DNA from: Lachnospiraceae bacterium
Lineage (GTDB): Bacteria > Bacillota > Clostridia > Lachnospirales > Lachnospiraceae
Length of the DNA: 36,295 nt
Direction: 5' to 3'
Assembly: GCA_024694965.1 (NCBI GenBank)
Contig: JAILJC010000075.1
Location: 1 to 36,295 of the forward strand
The position numbers and the translations under genes are program-made. The notes beneath the pieces were generated by a model. That model made no database searches, was not told the DNA's origin, and saw only the letters and a program-made list of their open reading frames with translations. Shown here one piece after another: positions 32,666-36,295 of the stretch (the stretch's first letter is position 1; each line of letters opens with the position of its first letter).

Positions 32666-34076
32666 CTTCTTTTCCTCCTCTTCTTTTAAGTGTTTCCTTT
32701 TGTTCCTTAAGAAACCCTCTGTTTATCTTAAGCACCTCTTCCATCGCCGCTCCTGACGGAGCACCTTTCGTGAGACGCTTTTCCACGCATGTCTCAAGGC
32801 TTATCGCATCGTATATATCCTCGTCAAATTCGGGACATATGCCTTTAAGCTCTTCAATTGACAATTCATCTATGGACTTGTTCTTTTCAATACAGTATAG
32901 TACCAGGGATCCGATGATCCCGTGTGCATCCCTGAACGGCACACCCTTTAACACAAGATAGTCTGCAGCATCGGTTGCATTTGTAAATCCGTTCATGGCA
33001 CTCTTTGCCATTGTCTCCTTATTGAAGCTTATCGTTTTTAGCATGCCCGTAAACAGGGCAAGGCATCCGTTAACCGTATCGATCGCATCAAATACCGGTT
33101 CCTTGTCCTCCTGCATATCTTTATTGTATGCAAGCGGCAGCCCCTTCATTGTCGTAAGCAGTGCCATTAACGCCCCGTATACCCTTCCTGTCTTTCCGCG
33201 TATGAGCTCTGCGATATCCGGATTCTTTTTCTGTGGCATTATGCTGCTACCCGTCGAATATGAATCATCTATCTCTATATAACGGTATTCGTTGCTGTTC
33301 CAGATTATGATCTCTTCGCTGAACCGACTTAAATGCATCATCATTGTGGATGCCGCCGCAAGGTATTCAATAAGATAATCCCTGTCAGATACCGAATCCA
33401 TGCTGTTTAACGTCGGTCCGTAAAAGTCAAGCAGCTTTGCCGTATAATCCCTGTCGAGCGGATAAGTCGTTCCTGCCAGTGCACCCGCTCCGAGCGGACA
33501 GTAGTTCATACGCTCATATATGTCACCAAGTCTTAAAAGATCACGCTTAAACATCTCAAAATAAGCTCCCAGATGATGTGCAAGTGTGACCGGCTGCGCC
33601 TTCTGCAGGTGTGTAAAGCCCGGCATATAGGTTTTGATATGCTCAGCCATCATATCGATCAATGTTTCAAGAAGATCATATACAAGCCCGGATGTCTGTA
33701 CAACCTGATCCCTTGTATACATCCTCATATCAAGTGCGACCTGATCGTTACGGCTCCTCCCCGTATGAAGCTTCTTTCCGGCATCACCTGTTCGCTTTAT
33801 AAGCTGTGCCTCCACGAAGCTGTGTATATCTTCATACTCATCGGTAATGTCAACACTCCCGTTTTCTATATCATTAAGGATTGAATTGAGCCCGTTTATT
33901 ATCTGCTCCTCATCCTTAGAAGTTATAACTCCCTGCTTCTTAAGCATACGGGCATGTGCGATACTTCCCTTTATGTCATGTGCATAAAGCTTTTTGTCGA
34001 ATGAAACCGATGCATTGAACGCATATACAAGCTTGTCTGTCTCCTTTGTAAAGCGTCCTCCCCATAACTGAGCCAT
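32658..34076 (-). CDS. argH: Argininosuccinate lyase
   Basis: 472 aa from the ATG behind CGGAGGATGAT; this gives the standard start MAQLWGGRFTKETDKLVYAF, whereas the frame's first Met seven codons upstream has no ribosome site. The enzyme splits argininosuccinate to arginine and fumarate. Motifs: KKLHTGRSRNDQVALDMRMY, GFTHLQKAQPVTLAHHLGAY, LGAGALAGTTYPLDR and the superfamily signature GSSIMPQKKNPD. It is first in argH-asd-AAA-topB; argG is not in the window. A good promoter lies 47 bases upstream. Confidence 0.97.
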   Translation of the reverse strand: MAQLWGGRFTKETDKLVYAFNASVSFDKKLYAHDIKGSIAHARMLKKQGVITSKDEEQIINGLNSILNDIENGSVDITDEYEDIHSFVEAQLIKRTGDAGKKLHTGRSRNDQVALDMRMYTRDQVVQTSGLVYDLLETLIDMMAEHIKTYMPGFTHLQKAQPVTLAHHLGAYFEMFKRDLLRLGDIYERMNYCPLGAGALAGTTYPLDRDYTAKLLDFYGPTLNSMDSVSDRDYLIEYLAAASTMMMHLSRFSEEIIIWNSNEYRYIEIDDSYSTGSSIMPQKKNPDIAELIRGKTGRVYGALMALLTTMKGLPLAYNKDMQEDKEPVFDAIDTVNGCLALFTGMLKTISFNKETMAKSAMNGFTNATDAADYLVLKGVPFRDAHGIIGSLVLYCIEKNKSIDELSIEELKGICPEFDEDIYDAISLETCVEKRLTKGAPSGAAMEEVLKINRGFLKEQKETLKRRGGKEDE

Positions 34077-34122
34077 ATCATCCTCCGTACAAAACATGAT
34101 TGGTTGGTTAAAACATCTTTTA

Positions 34123-34151
34123 ATTTTAGCACAGTGGTAATGATAAGTAAA
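34123..34151 (-). promoter_or_regulatory. Sigma-A promoter for argH-asd-AAA-topB
   Basis: On the minus strand TTTACT (34146-34151), 17-base spacer ending in TGC, then TAAAAT (34123-34128). The first base of the -35 box is also the last base of the tRNA terminator U-run, so promoter and terminator abut. Confidence 0.6.
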
Positions 34152-34192
34152 GAAATAAAAAGGACAACGCCATGTTAAACATCGTGTTGTCC
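34151..34192 (-). terminator. Intrinsic terminator of tRNA-Thr
   Basis: On the minus strand a long stem (GGACAAC at 34162-34168 with GTTGTCC at 34186-34192, extended inward by G-U and C-G pairs, one C-C mismatch and a 3-bp ATG/CAT top) with a 5-base loop is followed by TTTTTATTTCT (34151-34161). It lies 15 bases after the tRNA. Confidence 0.85.
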
Positions 34193-34207
34193 CAATACAT
34201 ATTTCAC

Positions 34208-34280
<73 letters not shown>

Positions 34281-34301
34281 CTGTAAATGACTTACCAAAG
34301 A

Positions 34302-34330
34302 ATTATATTAGATTATCTTGATATTTGCAA
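34302..34330 (-). promoter_or_regulatory. Sigma-A promoter for tRNA-Thr
   Basis: On the minus strand TTGCAA (34325-34330), 17-base spacer, TATAAT (34302-34307), 21 bases before the tRNA. The -35 box begins only two bases after the stop codon of the upstream membrane protein gene. Confidence 0.75.
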
Positions 34331-34332
34331 CA

Positions 34333-36295
34333 TCAAATTTCTATCACATAATCTCCGCCGGAACCGTCATCCTGGCTGCTTGATGTACCATGAGCTTCAT
34401 CAAATGCGGCACCTAAGTCTATCTCATCAAGCTTGATCCCCGGAAGCGGAGAAACGGGCTTTTTTACCACTTTTCTTACTATCTTTTTCTTTACTACCTT
34501 TTTCTTCTTTGCGAGTCCGTCACCCTGTTGCTGTAAAGCGGCCGCCTGATCGAGTGATGAAAGGTCGGGCATGCCCTCACCAAAGCTGAATTCATCTAAG
34601 CCTTCATTAAACTGGCCTCCAAAACCGCCTTCGTCACCACCGAACATGGCGCTCCCGAAGCTGAAGCCGAGTGCATGGGCTGCCGCCCCGTAACTTGACT
34701 TTGTATCGGGATCGGGATTGCTCGTGTTCTTTGCATAATAAGGCGCAGGTTCACTGTATGTCCGGGCCGGCGCTTCATTTACCGGAGCGTTATATGTCTG
34801 TGCGGGAGCCTGATTTACCGGTTGTGTATATGCCTGTACCGGCGCTACGCTAACAGGTTCCTCATATGACTGCATAGGTGCTTCGTATACGGGAGCAGGC
34901 GCTTCCGGTTCGGGTTGCGAAGGTATGGGGGCCGGTTCCGCTGTCGTAAAGAACTGTGCCATATCATCCGGCAGTCCCTCATCAAATACCATTTCACCCT
35001 CACCCGCTTTAAGCTCTTCATAAACAGGGGCCGGTTCCTCATACTGAGGCTGCTCTTTAACAGGTTCCGGTTTTTCATCCATGAGCCTTCCGAATATGTG
35101 CGAAGGCGGAAGAGGCTCATCATCCTCGGCATCGGGTTCTCCGAAGATATTTGACTCTTCAGGATCCATATATGTCATCTCAGGCATTACATATTCCTGT
35201 TCGGAATCATCTTTGGCCTGTGCGGGCTTACTGTATGTATCGGCTCCGCCAAGCTCCTCTTCTTCTTCAAACTCCTGTATCGGACCTTCATAAAGATCCT
35301 GAAATCCATCATATCCCTGCGCTTCTCCTGCAGGCTCCTGTGCAGCCGCACCATATGAAGGTTCCTCATATACGGGCTCTTCATATACCGGCTCTTCATA
35401 TATCGGCTCTTCGTATGTCGGTTCTTCGTATACCGGCTCTTCATAAGCCGTTGCTTCGCCGGCTGTATCTGATACAGCCGTTTCATTTACATTTTCATAA
35501 ACGGGGGCCTCTTCTACAGCTTCTTCAAATGTCTGTACAGGTTCCGGTTCGGGCTCTTCATAAACAGGCTGCACCGGCTCGGGTTCTTCTGTAAAAAAAC
35601 TGAAAAAACCTTCGGGCGATATCGTTGCCTGGGTGTATGGATTGCTGTCCATCATACTCGGTGCCGGTTTGGGAGCCGGCTTTGCAGGTGCCGCCGGTTT
35701 TACGGGCGCAACAGGTGCAGCAGGTGCAATAGGTGCAGCACTCGGTGTCGCAGGTGAAGAGGGAGCCCTGCCTGACAGAAGCGACATCAGTGATCCGCCG
35801 GAAGGCTGAGGTGCTGGTTCCGATGAAACAGGGGCAGGTTCCGCCGGCTGAGCCGCAGGTGCTGCCGGAGCTGACGGTGTCGTGTTCTTGGAAGACGGGC
35901 CCGAGAAAATAAGTGCCCTTGCCCTTGAAATAGCCTTCCAGTCAGCCTGATTTTCATTTTCCACGGGAACTTCAACAGGCCCCGCATCTGTAACAACCGC
36001 AACCTTTTCAAATTCCGGGTGATGGTTTCTGTACATGTGATTAAGTCCGCATCCAGCGATCACTATCAGAACCTCGAACATGAAATACGTGCTCTGTTCA
36101 TTAGTGGATCGGAAAAACAGCATTATGAAGCACCCAAACATGAACAGCATGCATGGGATCGCCTCCCTGAATTTATTTCTGAATATGTAAAAAGCACAGG
36201 ATATTGACATTACTATAACGAACATATAACTCATCTGCGTACCCAGCGAGAACCATGCATTATGCGTCTGCGTGTATGATTCTCCTTCCTTATTC
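34333..36295 (-). CDS. C-terminal part of a polytopic membrane protein with a long Pro/Glu-rich repeat tail (5' end outside window)
   Basis: At least 653 residues. The first ATG in frame (36234) has no ribosome site, and the frame stays open to the window edge, adding NKEGESYTQTHNAWFSLGTQ, so I treat it as 5'-truncated. Three hydrophobic segments (near residues 3-19, 25-42 and 50-65 after that Met) resemble the end of a GT-C (GT39/PMT-like) glycosyltransferase: a pair of helices, a short loop RSTNEQSTYFM, then a last helix ending GCGLNHMYRN. A cytoplasmic tail of about 560 residues follows: Ala/Pro-rich, then tandem YEEP repeats, Gln/Pro repeats, a Lys block (KKKKVVKKKIVRKVVKK) and an acidic end. 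The glycosyltransferase assignment is inference. Confidence 0.75.
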   Translation of the reverse strand, partial: NKEGESYTQTHNAWFSLGTQMSYMFVIVMSISCAFYIFRNKFREAIPCMLFMFGCFIMLFFRSTNEQSTYFMFEVLIVIAGCGLNHMYRNHHPEFEKVAVVTDAGPVEVPVENENQADWKAISRARALIFSGPSSKNTTPSAPAAPAAQPAEPAPVSSEPAPQPSGGSLMSLLSGRAPSSPATPSAAPIAPAAPVAPVKPAAPAKPAPKPAPSMMDSNPYTQATISPEGFFSFFTEEPEPVQPVYEEPEPEPVQTFEEAVEEAPVYENVNETAVSDTAGEATAYEEPVYEEPTYEEPIYEEPVYEEPVYEEPSYGAAAQEPAGEAQGYDGFQDLYEGPIQEFEEEEELGGADTYSKPAQAKDDSEQEYVMPEMTYMDPEESNIFGEPDAEDDEPLPPSHIFGRLMDEKPEPVKEQPQYEEPAPVYEELKAGEGEMVFDEGLPDDMAQFFTTAEPAPIPSQPEPEAPAPVYEAPMQSYEEPVSVAPVQAYTQPVNQAPAQTYNAPVNEAPARTYSEPAPYYAKNTSNPDPDTKSSYGAAAHALGFSFGSAMFGGDEGGFGGQFNEGLDEFSFGEGMPDLSSLDQAAALQQQGDGLAKKKKVVKKKIVRKVVKKPVSPLPGIKLDEIDLGAAFDEAHGTSSSQDDGSGGDYVIEI
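35361..35450 (-). repeat. Six 15-bp tandem repeats encoding x-YEEP units
   Basis: Six consecutive 15-base units on the plus strand (starting GTTCCTCATATACGG, then five variants of GCTCTTCATATACCG) encode on the minus strand a run of five-residue YEEP-V/T/I units. Copies differ by 1-4 bases, mostly silent, so selection appears to hold the protein repeat. Looser copies (YEEPEPEP, QYEEPAP, SYEEP) occur on both sides. Confidence 0.9.

Noticed and set aside
35361-35450. Short direct repeats considered as a CRISPR array
   Set aside because: Units are contiguous 15-bp coding repeats without spacers, and no cas genes are present.
35151-35594. Plus-strand open frame encoding a His-Ile-Pro-Ala-Leu repeat
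   Set aside because: It is the antisense image of the YEEP coding repeat; its repeat arises from the same 15-bp array and there is no independent evidence of translation.

Overview
The window reads as a chromosomal segment of an anaerobic, low-to-mid GC Firmicute, most probably of the family Lachnospiraceae. The basis is the gene order rplS-lepB-rbgA-rnhB-fliK-like-flhB-like-yraN, a DUF1292 gene behind gltX, an enlarged PRPP synthetase, a MetH without a reactivation domain, consensus sigma-A-type promoters and strong Shine-Dalgarno sites. Species assignment is inference. Coding density is very high, no gene-free stretch exceeds about 240 bases, and nearly all genes lie on the minus strand; only aroC and prs are on the plus strand.

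Layout in minus-strand transcription order, from high to low coordinates: (a) 34333-36295, the 3' part of a membrane protein with a long Pro/Glu-rich tail; (b) tRNA-Thr(CGU) with its own promoter and terminator; (c) argH-asd-AAA ATPase-topB; (d) metH, a coiled-coil membrane protein, ilvB, a first ilvN-type gene, then an internal promoter with a palindrome, a second ilvN and ilvC; (e) rplS with its own terminator, then lepB-rbgA-rnhB-fliK-like-flhB-like-yraN; (f) prs on the plus strand, converging on yraN; (g) gltX-DUF1292-UvrD-like helicase; (h) a GH13 debranching-type protein, a 71-aa membrane protein, a lactonase-family propeller and a 127-aa unknown; (i) aroC on the plus strand, divergent from a VanY-type carboxypeptidase-tgt-yajC; (j) leuB-ilvD-ilvB (cut by the window start).

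Functionally the region is dominated by amino-acid biosynthesis: valine/isoleucine/leucine (two acetolactate synthase large subunits, two small subunits, ilvC, ilvD, leuB), methionine (metH), the aspartate family (asd), arginine (argH) and aromatics (aroC). Translation and RNA genes (gltX, tgt, rplS, rbgA, tRNA-Thr) and export genes (yajC, lepB) are interspersed.

No mobile element, CRISPR array or obvious defence island is present. The observations most worth following are: a full-length GH13 debranching-type protein whose catalytic motifs are all substituted; two tandem acetolactate synthase regulatory subunits separated by a near-consensus promoter with a perfect palindrome over the predicted start site; a Trp-to-Tyr change at the 2-ketobutyrate specificity position of the second IlvB; an AAA ATPase with Arg in place of the Walker A Lys; and the repeat-tailed membrane protein at the right edge.
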